A stretch of 64,000 bases of DNA from Bacillus methanolicus PB1 (lineage in GTDB: Bacteria; Bacillota; Bacilli; Bacillales; Cytobacillaceae). The notes under the pieces were generated by a model. That model was not told where the DNA came from. It saw only the letters and a program-made list of their open reading frames with translations, and made no database searches. The position numbers and the translations under genes were made by a program. The first letter of the stretch is position 1; every line of letters begins with the position of its first letter. Shown here piece by piece: positions 16,507 to 24,502 of the stretch. The stretch is taken from contig NZ_AFEU01000002.1 of the NCBI RefSeq assembly GCF_000262755.1, forward strand, positions 682,001 through 746,000, written 5' to 3'.

Positions 16507-17019
16507 ATGTCAAATTTAAATGAAAACGAATTGAAATCCATGAATGAAATCCCGCATCCAAGTTTGCCGGAAGGAACAAAATTGTATGGAGATACGAAAG
16601 TCTTCCCTGACTACAAAGCAAATCCCGGAGAGAAATTTTTAGTTTTAGTGCACGGGATCGCCCATGAATCTTCTTTATCTTACGTGGCAATTTTGCAAGC
16701 CATCCGCGCCCAGCGCAAAGGATTTGAAGCAGCTATCTATTTTTACGGAACGGGAGCCATTAACGCTGTAGCTACCCGGGGCTTTCCGACAGTCGGCAAA
16801 TCGGCTTTCGGAGGGATGTTAAATATGAATGAAAGCTTGGCTACGTTTATCAAAGAAGGGGGAAAGGTTTATGTTTGCCGTTTTGGATTAGGTCTTCACG
16901 GTATTCGGGAAGAGGATCTGATTGAAGGCACGATACCTGTTCACCCGTTGGATCTTCAAGACTGTCTTATTGAGTACCATCGCGCCGGAGCATTTATTTT
17001 AAGCACATTCCAGATCTAA
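16507..17019 (+). CDS. MSMEG_0572/Sll0783-family nitrogen-starvation response protein (NitB-like)
   Basis: This ~170-residue small soluble protein agrees closely with my memory of MSMEG_0572/Sll0783: HPSLPEGTKLYGDTKVFPDY (residues 18-37), LVLVHGIAHE, RGFPTVGKSAFGG, GGKVYVCRFGLGLHG and GIREEDLIEG. In Synechocystis the sll0783 gene is induced by nitrogen starvation and needed for polyhydroxybutyrate accumulation. Biochemical function is not known. Start is put at ATG 16507 because AGGAGG (16493-16498) is spaced eight bases from it; ATG 16501 is too close. It is one of the marker genes that identify this operon as Nit1C-related. Confidence 0.87.
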   Translation: MSNLNENELKSMNEIPHPSLPEGTKLYGDTKVFPDYKANPGEKFLVLVHGIAHESSLSYVAILQAIRAQRKGFEAAIYFYGTGAINAVATRGFPTVGKSAFGGMLNMNESLATFIKEGGKVYVCRFGLGLHGIREEDLIEGTIPVHPLDLQDCLIEYHRAGAFILSTFQI

Positions 17020-17054
17020 TGACTTTGAAGAAGAAAAGAGGGAGTTGAATACTG

Positions 17055-17987
17055 ATGTCTATTTATTTGGGAAATAGATTGGTTTCATCGAATTATTTCA
17101 CTGTTACGTCCGAAATGGTGCCTCCGAGAAGCTGGAATCCCAGCCCGCTTGTTGAGCAAGCCGTTAGAGCCAGAGGGTATGTGGATGCAGTGGATCTTAG
17201 TGATAACCTGCTTGCCATTGCCCGGCTGTCTCCCGTTGTTGGCGCCTTTTTTATCCGCCAGGTAGGGATGGAACCGATTGTTCAGGTTAATCTGCGGGAC
17301 CGCAACCGGATGGGGATTCAAAGCGACCTGATGGGATTGGCAGCATTAGGAGTCAAAAATATTACGATTTTGGGAGGCTATCCGGCAAGAATTGGAACAG
17401 AGCCGAACGCGAAGGAAGTTTATGATCTGGAAACGATGGAACTGGTGCGCTATGTCCGCCGGTTTGTAGATGAAGGAAAGCTGTTTGACAATACCGTGAT
17501 GGAAGAAGCGCCGCAAATGACGATTGGAGTCGTTGAAAACATTGCAGGCAAACCAGTGAAGGAATTGATCGACCGTTTGGAAGCAAAAATCGATGCCGGA
17601 GCTAATTTTGTTCGTACACAGTTGGTATTCGACCTTGATTTGTTGGGCGAGTGGATGGAGGAAGCACGCCGCCGCGGTCTGCACGAGCGTTCATATATTA
17701 TGGCGAGCATCTTGCCGCTGCGTGATGCAGACCATGTCGATGCCGTATTAAAAATTCCGGGTATTGCGATTCCGGAAAATATCATTAAGCGAATCAAAGA
17801 GGCGGATTCACCTGCTGAAGGAATGAAGATGGTCGTGGAGTTGATTGATAAACTTCGAAGCATCAATGGAATAAGGGGAATTCATATCCGGCCGCTTGGA
17901 GGTATGGATCGTTATGTAAGCACAATTGTGAAAGAGGCCGGATTAATGAATCGGAAACTGGAGGAAGCAGCAGAATACGCATCTTGA
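17055..17987 (+). CDS. MetF-like methylenetetrahydrofolate reductase family protein
   Basis: This 310-residue TIM-barrel protein resembles methylenetetrahydrofolate reductase: SNYFTVTSEMVPPRSW at the start (with the family Glu at about residue 20), NLRDRNRMGIQSDLMG and LAALGVKNITILGGYPA (about 90-120), GANFVRTQLVFDL (about 195-207). It would bind FAD and a folate. Unlike a housekeeping metF, it sits inside a nitrogen-controlled operon, so it probably acts on a folate-bound or folate-like one-carbon unit from this pathway. It is not among the canonical Nit1C genes that I recall. A GAGGGAG lies about 10 bases before the ATG. Confidence 0.82.
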   Translation: MSIYLGNRLVSSNYFTVTSEMVPPRSWNPSPLVEQAVRARGYVDAVDLSDNLLAIARLSPVVGAFFIRQVGMEPIVQVNLRDRNRMGIQSDLMGLAALGVKNITILGGYPARIGTEPNAKEVYDLETMELVRYVRRFVDEGKLFDNTVMEEAPQMTIGVVENIAGKPVKELIDRLEAKIDAGANFVRTQLVFDLDLLGEWMEEARRRGLHERSYIMASILPLRDADHVDAVLKIPGIAIPENIIKRIKEADSPAEGMKMVVELIDKLRSINGIRGIHIRPLGGMDRYVSTIVKEAGLMNRKLEEAAEYAS

Positions 17988-18032
17988 TAGATAAATAGAT
18001 GGCCAATTTTGCAGATTCGGAGGTGAGATCGA

Positions 18033-19199
18033 TTGAAAGTGGCACTCTATACTTATTCGACGAAGCCAAGGGGCGGTGTTGTCCATACATTGGCTTTGGC
18101 TGAAGCGCTGCAGGATGCGGGAAATGAAGTGGTCATCTATTCATTGTCGCAAAATGGCTCGAGTTTCTTCCGTCCCGTAAAAACGGCTGTTAAGCTTATC
18201 CCCTTTTCTTCCCGTTCAGATGAAGAATTTAAATTACGCATTCTTCGGTATATCGATACGTATGTGGAGGCGCTGGAAGAGGAACCGCTCGATGCTTTTG
18301 ACATCCATCATGCACAGGATTGTATCAGTGCAAACAGTTTGTATCGGCTGAGAGAGAAGGGGTTGATCCCCTTCTTCTGCCGGACTGTTCATCATTTAGA
18401 CGATTTTACGACCCCTGCTTTAGTTCAGTGCCAAAACCGTTCGGTTATCGGACCGGATGCCTTAATCACGGTGAGCCGTTATTGGCAAGACCGTTTGGAA
18501 TCCATATATGAACGATCTTCACGGGTTATTTACAACGGCGTTGAGCAGCGGTTTTTTCAAGAAGCGGGAAACAGATCACTGATGCGCGATAAATATGAGC
18601 TAGAGGGAAAAACGGTCTTTTTGACGATCGGCGGGATCGAACCAAGGAAAAATACTATTGGTATCTTGCGTGCCTATGCAAGGGTAAAGGAAGTTGTCCC
18701 GGAAAGTGTGCTTCTCATTGTTGGCGGGGATACGCTGTTTGACTACCAATATTATAGGAAATCTTTTTTTGAAGAATTAAGCCGTTTGCCATCCGATGTC
18801 CAGGAAGGGGTGCGGATTGCAGGGTCCGTTGATAATCAAACATTATTTCATCTTTACCATGCCGCTGATTGTTTCGTTCAGCCTTCCATCAAGGAAGGAT
18901 GGGGATTGGCCATTCTTGAAGCAATGGCTGCCGGTGTTCCGGTCATTTCCTCAGATATACCGGTATTCCGGGAGTATTTAGTTGATACTTATAATGCGTT
19001 ACTAGCAAACCCTGAGGATGATCAGGCAATTGCCAGGCAGATGATCCGCGCGGTTAGAGAAAAAGACCTTGCCGATACGCTCGTTTTGAATGGAAAGGCT
19101 ACGGCCGGACGATATACATGGCACATTGCTGCCGGAGAACATATGAAGCTTTACAGGAGGATGATCAATCGTGGGCACGCTGCACTCCTTCGTTCGTGA
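18033..19199 (+). CDS. MSMEG_0565-family glycosyltransferase (GT4, GT-B)
   Basis: This 388-residue glycosyltransferase begins KVALYTYSTKPRGGVVHTLA, the hallmark start of the MSMEG_0565 family. It has GGIEPRKN (about 204-211) and the GT4 nucleotide-sugar motif EGWGLAILE (about 288-296). It should move a sugar from an NDP-donor to a small acceptor made by the operon or to a cellular acceptor; neither is known. Start is TTG 18033, well spaced from GGAGGTGA. The end overlaps the next gene by 29 bases. Its presence ties the operon to the actinobacterial and cyanobacterial Nit1C clusters. Confidence 0.87.
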   Translation: MKVALYTYSTKPRGGVVHTLALAEALQDAGNEVVIYSLSQNGSSFFRPVKTAVKLIPFSSRSDEEFKLRILRYIDTYVEALEEEPLDAFDIHHAQDCISANSLYRLREKGLIPFFCRTVHHLDDFTTPALVQCQNRSVIGPDALITVSRYWQDRLESIYERSSRVIYNGVEQRFFQEAGNRSLMRDKYELEGKTVFLTIGGIEPRKNTIGILRAYARVKEVVPESVLLIVGGDTLFDYQYYRKSFFEELSRLPSDVQEGVRIAGSVDNQTLFHLYHAADCFVQPSIKEGWGLAILEAMAAGVPVISSDIPVFREYLVDTYNALLANPEDDQAIARQMIRAVREKDLADTLVLNGKATAGRYTWHIAAGEHMKLYRRMINRGHAALLRS

Positions 19200-20166
19200 A
19201 TTGCAAAGCTCTATCATTGTAAATCGAAAAAAGGCGATTCAATCGCCGTTGAAAGTCTTTCAGGATGTATGGAATTTCGGTTCAACTTTGGATCCAATTG
19301 GAGATGATGCGGCAATTCTGGTCACGGAAAACGAGTACATCCTTCTGTCTTGTGATGCCATTTATCCGCAGCTGGCAGCCGCCGAACCTTTCTGGGCCGG
19401 TTATTGCTCCGTCCTGGTAAGTGTTAATGATATTTATGCGATGGGTGGAAAGCCGGCTGCCGCGGTCAATTTATTGAGTGCTCCTGATGATCATATGTCA
19501 GAAACGATTGCTCAAGGCATGGCAGAGGCTTGCCGGAAGTATGGGGTTCCTATGGTTGGAGGCCACTATTTGCCTGAAGAAACAGCAGGAGCGGCGACGG
19601 CCATGGTTGGAAGAGCCACCCATCTATTGCGTTGTTTTCAAGGCCGGCCGGGTCAATTATTGATGGTTGCCGTCGATCTGGAAGGACGCCAGTTTAAAAA
19701 TTATTTGCAGTGGGACAGCACGAGCTTCCGAACGCCGCAAGATCTGCAAAGCAAGCTCGCTGTGTTGCCGATGCTTGCTGAACTTCAGTTGGCTTCTTCC
19801 GCCCGCGATATCAGCAATGCTGGGCTTATAGGAACATTAGCGATGTTGGCTGAAACTTCAGGATGCGGTGCGCGAGTTGAACTGAACAGCATACCTAAAC
19901 CGTTAAAGGTGGATTTTTCTAATTGGATAAAAATGTTCCCTGGATACGGATTCATTTTGGCCGTCGATCCTGAGCATGCGGACAAGGTTCAGGCATTGTT
20001 CCGAAAAGTACAGATTACAGCTCAAGTGATAGGTGAATTAACAGAGGAACCCCGCATTATCCTTCATTCGGAAGAGGGAAAAGCTGTTCTTTTCGATTGG
20101 TCGAAAGAGTCATTAGTGATAGGAGATAATGGAGGTCAGGAAAATGAACAGGTTAGAATCTGTTAA
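19171..20166 (+). CDS. AIR synthase-related protein (Sll0787/MSMEG_0567-like, NitF-like)
   Basis: The 331-residue protein has the PurM/ThiL/SelD architecture: PIGDDAAIL (about 43-51, nucleotide/Mg binding), CDAIYPQLA, SVNDIYAMGGKPAAAVNLL (about 88-107) and GGHYLPEE. It likely uses ATP to activate a carbonyl or formamide oxygen, as PurM does, but its substrate is unknown. GTG 19171 is the start, since AGGAGG is spaced ten bases upstream inside the glycosyltransferase gene. The 3' end overlaps the nitrilase-like gene by 23 bases. AIR-synthase-like proteins are part of the core Nit1C set. Confidence 0.84.
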   Translation: MGTLHSFVRELQSSIIVNRKKAIQSPLKVFQDVWNFGSTLDPIGDDAAILVTENEYILLSCDAIYPQLAAAEPFWAGYCSVLVSVNDIYAMGGKPAAAVNLLSAPDDHMSETIAQGMAEACRKYGVPMVGGHYLPEETAGAATAMVGRATHLLRCFQGRPGQLLMVAVDLEGRQFKNYLQWDSTSFRTPQDLQSKLAVLPMLAELQLASSARDISNAGLIGTLAMLAETSGCGARVELNSIPKPLKVDFSNWIKMFPGYGFILAVDPEHADKVQALFRKVQITAQVIGELTEEPRIILHSEEGKAVLFDWSKESLVIGDNGGQENEQVRIC

Positions 20167-21751
20167 AGTGGCGGCTGTTCAATTTGAATCGCGCTTGGGA
20201 GATTTGGATGGAAATCGGCGCCGTATGCTGGTTTTGGCCGAAGAAGCAGCGGAAAACGGAGCGAAATTGATTGTTTTTCCTGAAATGGCCACGTCAGGGT
20301 ATATTTTTGAGAACCGCCGCGAAATCGCTCCTTATGCAGAACCGATCCCCGGTCCGACAACGGAACTTTTCCAAGCCGTAGCTGAAAAGTACTCCTGCTA
20401 TGTAGTCATCGGGCTGCCGGAGGTCGATCCATCTACCGATATTTTTTACAATTCAGCTGTATTAATCGGTCCCGAAGGCGTAGCCGGACGCTACCGGAAA
20501 ACGCATCTGTTCGCTGCCGATCCCCGCTGGGCCCGCGAAGGCAATGAAGGCATCCCTGTATTCTCTACAAAAATTGGACGTATTGCTATGCTGATTTGCA
20601 TGGATGCGATGTATTTTGAACCGGCAAGAATAGCTGCACTTAAGGGAGCGGATATTATTGCCTTTCCGACGAATTGGGTTGGGGAAAAAAATAATCCCCC
20701 GAGCAAAACTTGGGCTTTGCGGGCAAAGGAAAATGGACTTTGCTGGGCAGCCGCAAACCGTTGGGGACAGGAACGCGGGGCGCAGTTTACGGGAGGAAGT
20801 GCAGTCATCGGTTCTGAAGGCGAGGTTCAAGATTGGAAGTTGTCAGGAGACGGGATTGTATACGGCAAATATCAACCTTCTTATAACAACCGAAAAGAGA
20901 GAATACTAGAGTTCCGAAAGCCGTCAGCTTATCATGACCTGCTCCTGCACCCGTATCTTTGGAAGGAAGGAGCGACTCGTCCGACCCTGCCGCAAGCGTC
21001 TTTTGAGGTTTGCGCCGCCCAGCTGTCGACCCGCGGAACATTGGAGCAGTGGCTGTCCAATGTTTCGAAATGGCTTGAATTGGAGTTGCAAAAGAACGAA
21101 GAAAATGTCAAGCATCGGATGATCATATTGCCTGAGATGGACATTACCGGAACAGAGGAGACGGAGGCTGGTCTCGAATTCTATCAACATTCTCTCCATT
21201 CGATAGCTTCTAAATATGGAATATATATTGTTGCTTCGGTTTCGAAAAACATAGACGGGAATCGGGTGCCAACGGCCTTTCTTTTAGGATCGGAAGGCTG
21301 CATCGGAACTTATGAACAAGTTCATAGGGATGGTTTAGGAAGAGGGGGATATGGACGCTCAGGATTCTGCACGCTGGAACTGCCGTTTGCCAGAATCGGG
21401 CTTCTCACGGGAGGAGATGCGGAATTTCCGGAATCGTACCGCATTTTGGCCAAGCAGGGAGCGGACCTTATTGCCGTTTCGGCCGGTGGTACAGAGTCGT
21501 ATCAATCTTGGATGCAGCGCATTTGGGCGCATGAAAATGATGTCATCATGGCAGTGGCTGAACCGAGTGAATCTGGCGGAAGTTTAATATTTCTGCATCG
21601 CCAGTTGGACTTGGAAGGACAGCCGGATCGGGAAGAAGTTCTAAGAGGAATTTTATCACCGGAAATGACTTCCATCGCACGGAGCAGACCTTTTTTAAGG
21701 CGTTTGAAAAACGATTTATATGATCTGTTAGTACAAAACAAGAACGATTAA
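20144..21751 (+). CDS. Tandem carbon-nitrogen hydrolase: active amidase-like domain fused to a degenerate one
   Basis: A 535-residue protein made of two nitrilase-superfamily domains. Domain 1 (about 5-265) has the full triad: Glu47 (FPEMATSGY), Lys119 (YRKTHLF) and Cys152 (LICMDAMYFEP). Domain 2 (about 285-530) keeps the Glu (Glu331, LPEMDITG), but the Lys position reads QVHRDG and the Cys position reads LLTGGDAEFPE with Gly423, so it should be inactive. The domain 1 context CMD is that of amidases and carbamoylases; true nitrilases, including the Nit1C nitrilase, show CWEH. It may therefore hydrolyse an amide or carbamoyl intermediate. The start is ATG 20144, seven bases after GGAGGT; an upstream in-frame ATG overlaps that RBS. 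Confidence 0.85.
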   Translation: MNRLESVKVAAVQFESRLGDLDGNRRRMLVLAEEAAENGAKLIVFPEMATSGYIFENRREIAPYAEPIPGPTTELFQAVAEKYSCYVVIGLPEVDPSTDIFYNSAVLIGPEGVAGRYRKTHLFAADPRWAREGNEGIPVFSTKIGRIAMLICMDAMYFEPARIAALKGADIIAFPTNWVGEKNNPPSKTWALRAKENGLCWAAANRWGQERGAQFTGGSAVIGSEGEVQDWKLSGDGIVYGKYQPSYNNRKERILEFRKPSAYHDLLLHPYLWKEGATRPTLPQASFEVCAAQLSTRGTLEQWLSNVSKWLELELQKNEENVKHRMIILPEMDITGTEETEAGLEFYQHSLHSIASKYGIYIVASVSKNIDGNRVPTAFLLGSEGCIGTYEQVHRDGLGRGGYGRSGFCTLELPFARIGLLTGGDAEFPESYRILAKQGADLIAVSAGGTESYQSWMQRIWAHENDVIMAVAEPSESGGSLIFLHRQLDLEGQPDREEVLRGILSPEMTSIARSRPFLRRLKNDLYDLLVQNKND

Positions 21752-21767
21752 AAAGGAGATGGAGACA

Positions 21768-22316
21768 ATGAAATTGCTTGGTATCTCAGGGACGATTACA
21801 GGTTCAAAAACTCTCGTTGTGGTGGAAAAAGTCGTCGAACTGGCCCGCCGATTTGATCCGCAAATCGAAACGGAAATATTGGATCTCAAGAAGTTTGATG
21901 TACAATTTTGTGACGGCCGCCATCCTGATGCATATGCGGGAGATACTAAAAAAGTCATTGATATGGTAAGCTCTGCAGATAGCTTTATTATTGGTACACC
22001 GATCTTCCAAGCTTCCTTATCCGGGGCGTTGAAGAACCTGTTTGACCTGGTTCCTCCTTCTGCTTTTCGGAACAAGGTGATTGGTTTTGTTGCAACGGGA
22101 GGAACGTACCAGCATTACTTGGTCATTGAAAATCAGTTAAAACCGATTGCCGGATATTTTCGTGCGTATACCGCCCCGGGATATGTTTACGCCCATACCG
22201 ACCACTTCAATCAGAACAATGAGATCATCGATAGCGATATAATTGTGCGAATGGAGAATTTGGCTAAAGAAGTGGTCCATATGAGCAAAATGTTAACTCC
22301 AGTGGGGGAATTATGA
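21768..22316 (+). CDS. NAD(P)H-dependent FMN reductase (flavodoxin fold)
   Basis: The 182-residue protein resembles SsuE/MsuE-type flavin reductases: LLGISGTITGSKTLVVV (residues 3-19, phosphate loop), IIGTPIFQASLSGALKNLFDLVPPSAF (two stretches, about 74-100) and FVATGGTYQHYLVIENQL. It would provide reduced FMN to a partner oxygenase, but none is encoded in this operon. In known Nit1C clusters a flavin-dependent oxidoreductase occupies the redox role; this may substitute for it. ATG 21768 is chosen because AAGGAG directly abuts the earlier ATG 21759. It is the last gene before an IS256 insertion. Confidence 0.83.
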   Translation: MKLLGISGTITGSKTLVVVEKVVELARRFDPQIETEILDLKKFDVQFCDGRHPDAYAGDTKKVIDMVSSADSFIIGTPIFQASLSGALKNLFDLVPPSAFRNKVIGFVATGGTYQHYLVIENQLKPIAGYFRAYTAPGYVYAHTDHFNQNNEIIDSDIIVRMENLAKEVVHMSKMLTPVGEL

Positions 22317-22435
22317 GGAAAGATCATAAAAATGGAGGGCAATCAACCATGATTTAAGCTAGAATGAGTCAAGTCCTTAATATTGTGTAAAATACTAATT
22401 ACAAGGTTTTAGCCTAATTTTGCTTTTAGTATTTA

Positions 22436-22479
22436 TTTAATTTGATTGGAAGGGGGTACCCCCTTCCAATCAAATTAAA
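22436..22479. terminator. 44-nt perfect palindrome at transposase stop
   Basis: Arms TTTAATTTGATTGGAAGG.. and their exact complement are joined with no loop and include the transposase stop codon. T-rich ends on both strands make it a good bidirectional terminator. It would also shield the element from read-through out of the Nit1C-like operon. Confidence 0.75.
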
Positions 22480-23671
22480 TTTCGCGCTCGCGCGGGACAT
22501 TCTCGTTTTTCGAAAAAATGCTTTTTTTCTTGGCTTGTTCCTCATCATAATCCATTAAGATAGCTCCAATCAGCCGATAGGCAGACTGCGTATTTGGAAA
22601 TATCCGGATCACCCTTTCACGACGGCGAACTTCCTGATTTAATCGTTCCAGAGAGTTGGTGCTACGGATTAAGCGATGCCATTTTGCAGGCTGACTTAAA
22701 TATTGGATGGCGTCTTCAAAGCCCTCATCTAATATCTCCAGTGCCTTTTCAAGTTTCGGATTCTCTTCATAGCGCTTAAAGAATTCATTGCGAAAGAAAC
22801 GGGCATCTTCTACTGTTACCGCTTCAAATATCCTTTTTAAATCGACAATGACCTCTCCCATGCCTTTTTTAGGCAATGTGTCAATGATATTTCGCTTGAA
22901 ATGAACGGTACAACGCTGCCATGATGTTCCGATAAATTCCTTTTCTATCGCTTTCTTTAATCCTTGATGGGCATCAGAAATCACCAGCTTTGGGGATTGC
23001 AACCCCCTTGACTTTAACTCACTCAAGAATTCCTTCCATGCTTCATAGCTTTCTTTATGATCGACTTTAAAACCAATTACTTCCCTTTTTTGGTCCTGGT
23101 TAATGCCGGTCGCAATATACACAGCTTTAGAAACGACTTTATGGTGCTCACGCACTTTAATATACATAGCATCTAAAAAAATATAAGAGTAATATTGGAC
23201 ATTTAACGGCCGGTTTGCCCATTGTTTGACAACTGGATCCAGCTTTTCTGTAAGGGATGAAACAAAGGATTTAGACACTTTTTCCCCGCATAATTGTTCT
23301 ACCACATTCGTCACTTTGCGTGTAGACACTCCATTTACAACCATCTCAAGCATGGATAAGACAAAGGTTTGGTCCACACGCGCATATCGTTCAAAAACAG
23401 ATGGTGCAAAGTCGCCATTACGTGTACGGGGAACTCTTAATTTTATTTTTCCAATGCTTACAATAAAGTCACGATCATAGTAGCCATTTCGGTAATCCTT
23501 GCGTTCGGAGGTGCGCTCATAAGCCTGAGCCTGTAAATATTCATCACGCTCTTTTTCCATGTACTCATTCAAGACTAAAACAATGGTTGATTTGACTACC
23601 GCGTCAATATTTGAATTCATAACTGAATCTTTTAAAAGGTCCATATTTAGGGTAAACTGTAATTGGGTCAT
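22475..23671 (-). CDS. IS256-family (mutator-type) transposase
   Basis: This full-length DDE transposase has 398 residues. Family features are the N-terminal RNGYYDRDFIVSIGKIKLRVPR stretch (about 61-83), the catalytic Asp in YIFLDAMYIKVRE (about 168), a second Asp in LVISDAHQGLKKAI (about 234), the CTVHFKRNI signature and a late Glu in SLERLNQEVRRR (about 343). AAGGAG lies eight bases before the ATG. No frameshift or internal stop, and with matched ends and a target duplication the element may be active. Confidence 0.95.
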   Translation of the reverse strand: MTQLQFTLNMDLLKDSVMNSNIDAVVKSTIVLVLNEYMEKERDEYLQAQAYERTSERKDYRNGYYDRDFIVSIGKIKLRVPRTRNGDFAPSVFERYARVDQTFVLSMLEMVVNGVSTRKVTNVVEQLCGEKVSKSFVSSLTEKLDPVVKQWANRPLNVQYYSYIFLDAMYIKVREHHKVVSKAVYIATGINQDQKREVIGFKVDHKESYEAWKEFLSELKSRGLQSPKLVISDAHQGLKKAIEKEFIGTSWQRCTVHFKRNIIDTLPKKGMGEVIVDLKRIFEAVTVEDARFFRNEFFKRYEENPKLEKALEILDEGFEDAIQYLSQPAKWHRLIRSTNSLERLNQEVRRRERVIRIFPNTQSAYRLIGAILMDYDEEQAKKKSIFSKNENVPREREI

Positions 23672-23800
23672 AATTAAATCTCCTTTTCCAATGTTTTTTA
23701 GGCATTAAACATTGTAACCAAAAGGGATTAATTTGACCCCTTTTCTTTTTACACAATTATACGGACTTAATCCTAGAATGGATTAATAGATTGCCGGAGA

Positions 23801-24110
23801 ATTGATATATGAGCCTTTATTTTGAAATATGAGCCTTTATTTTGAAATATGAGCCTTTATTTTGAAATATGAGCCTTTATTTTGAAATATGAGCTTTTAT
23901 TTTGAAATATGAGCTTTTATTTTGATAAATGAGCCTTTATTTCGAAAAATGAGCCTTCATTCTGATATATGCGCCTTCGTTTGAAAAAATGCGCTTTCAA
24001 TCTAATTTATGCGCCGTTGTTTGAAAAAATGAGCCTTCATTTCGAAAAATGCGCCTTCGTTTGTAAAAACGAGCCTTTATCTTGAAGTATAAGCTTTCCT
24101 TCTAATATTT
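23801..24110. repeat. Tandem array, 15 copies, exact 20-bp period
   Basis: The word GAGCCTTTAT recurs at 23811 and every 20 bases to 24091. The first five copies are nearly identical (GAGCCTTTAT + TTTGAAATAT). Later copies drift to GCGCCTTCGT, GAGCCTTCAT and AAGCTTTCCT, but never lose the 20-base phase. There are no unique spacers, so it is not CRISPR. A second array of the same type is at 31.2 kb. Function unknown. Confidence 0.9.
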
Positions 24111-24117
24111 TGAAAAA

Positions 24118-24136
24118 GACCGGGCCCGGCCCGGTC
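24118..24136. other. GC-rich hairpin after the 20-bp array
   Basis: GACCGGGC and GCCCGGTC are perfect 8-base arms around a three-base loop. It stands out in very AT-rich DNA and is followed by AAGATTTCCTTTTC, so it could be a weak terminator. The stretch from here to the comK promoter (about 290 bases) shows nothing else that I can support. Confidence 0.45.
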
Positions 24137-24384
24137 AAGATTTCCTTTTCGAATAGCTCTCCTCGGTAATATTGTTAAAGTTGCCTTCCGCTGGTTCATA
24201 ATCGAGAATTCCATTTCATGAAACTCTTCGATAGTCCCTTACCGAAAAAATATTCCATATTTTTCATAATTTCGATTCCAAAATAGTTTTTGTAAAAATT
24301 TTATCAGTCGTATGTTGAAATTCAATAAACTGATTGTAAATTTCTTACCAGATGCCGAGATCTATGCTGGAAGCTATTACTCAT

Positions 24385-24397
24385 AAAATTACTTTTT
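24385..24397. promoter_or_regulatory. ComK AT-box-like word
   Basis: AAAATTACTTTTT fits AAAAN5TTTT, the half-box recognised by ComK. It is about 40 bases before the -35 of the comK-like gene, where autoregulation would act. A second box at a standard distance is not clear, and such words are common in AT-rich DNA. Confidence 0.3.
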
Positions 24398-24427
24398 GTT
24401 AAAAATTTATTAATATTAAATATACAA

Positions 24428-24456
24428 TTGACAAATATATACATTTTGATTATTCT
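24428..24456 (+). promoter_or_regulatory. Probable sigma-A promoter of comK
   Basis: TTGACA, 17 bases, then TATTCT. The -35 is perfect and the -10 matches four of six. The likely transcript start is about 35-40 bases before the ATG. Confidence 0.6.
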
Positions 24457-24502
24457 GGAAATAATTTAGGATATAAGTCATAGGAGTAAAGGAGGAAAAA
24501 TA

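Larger units (their letters stand above)
22367..23772. mobile_element. Complete IS256-family insertion sequence, 1406 bp, with 8-bp target duplication
   Basis: The ends carry related inverted repeats of about 26 bp sharing AAGTCC and ATTGTGTAAAA. CTAGAATG is present on both sides (22359-22366 and 23773-23780), the 8-bp duplication expected for this family. The single transposase gene is intact. It inserted 50 bp behind the Nit1C-like operon, in front of the 20-bp repeat array. Confidence 0.9.

Noticed and set aside
20129-20143. Earlier ATG as start of the double CN-hydrolase
   Set aside because: The ribosome binding site GGAGGT lies downstream of that ATG and is ideally spaced for ATG 20144.
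20144-21751. Canonical Nit1C nitrilase
   Set aside because: The catalytic Cys is in CMD context and not CWEH, and the protein has two domains; called an amidase-like CN-hydrolase.
22342-22358. Tenth gene of the Nit1C-like operon
   Set aside because: GGAGGG is followed by ATGATTTAA, a two-codon frame; even across the IS target site no longer frame appears.
23801-24110. CRISPR array
   Set aside because: Units are 20 bp with no unique spacers and no cas genes; conserved and variable parts together make one continuous tandem repeat.
24118-24136. REP element
   Set aside because: The GACCGGGC hairpin lacks the GTAG foot and the GGGGYCWGRCCCC core; it is listed only as a hairpin.
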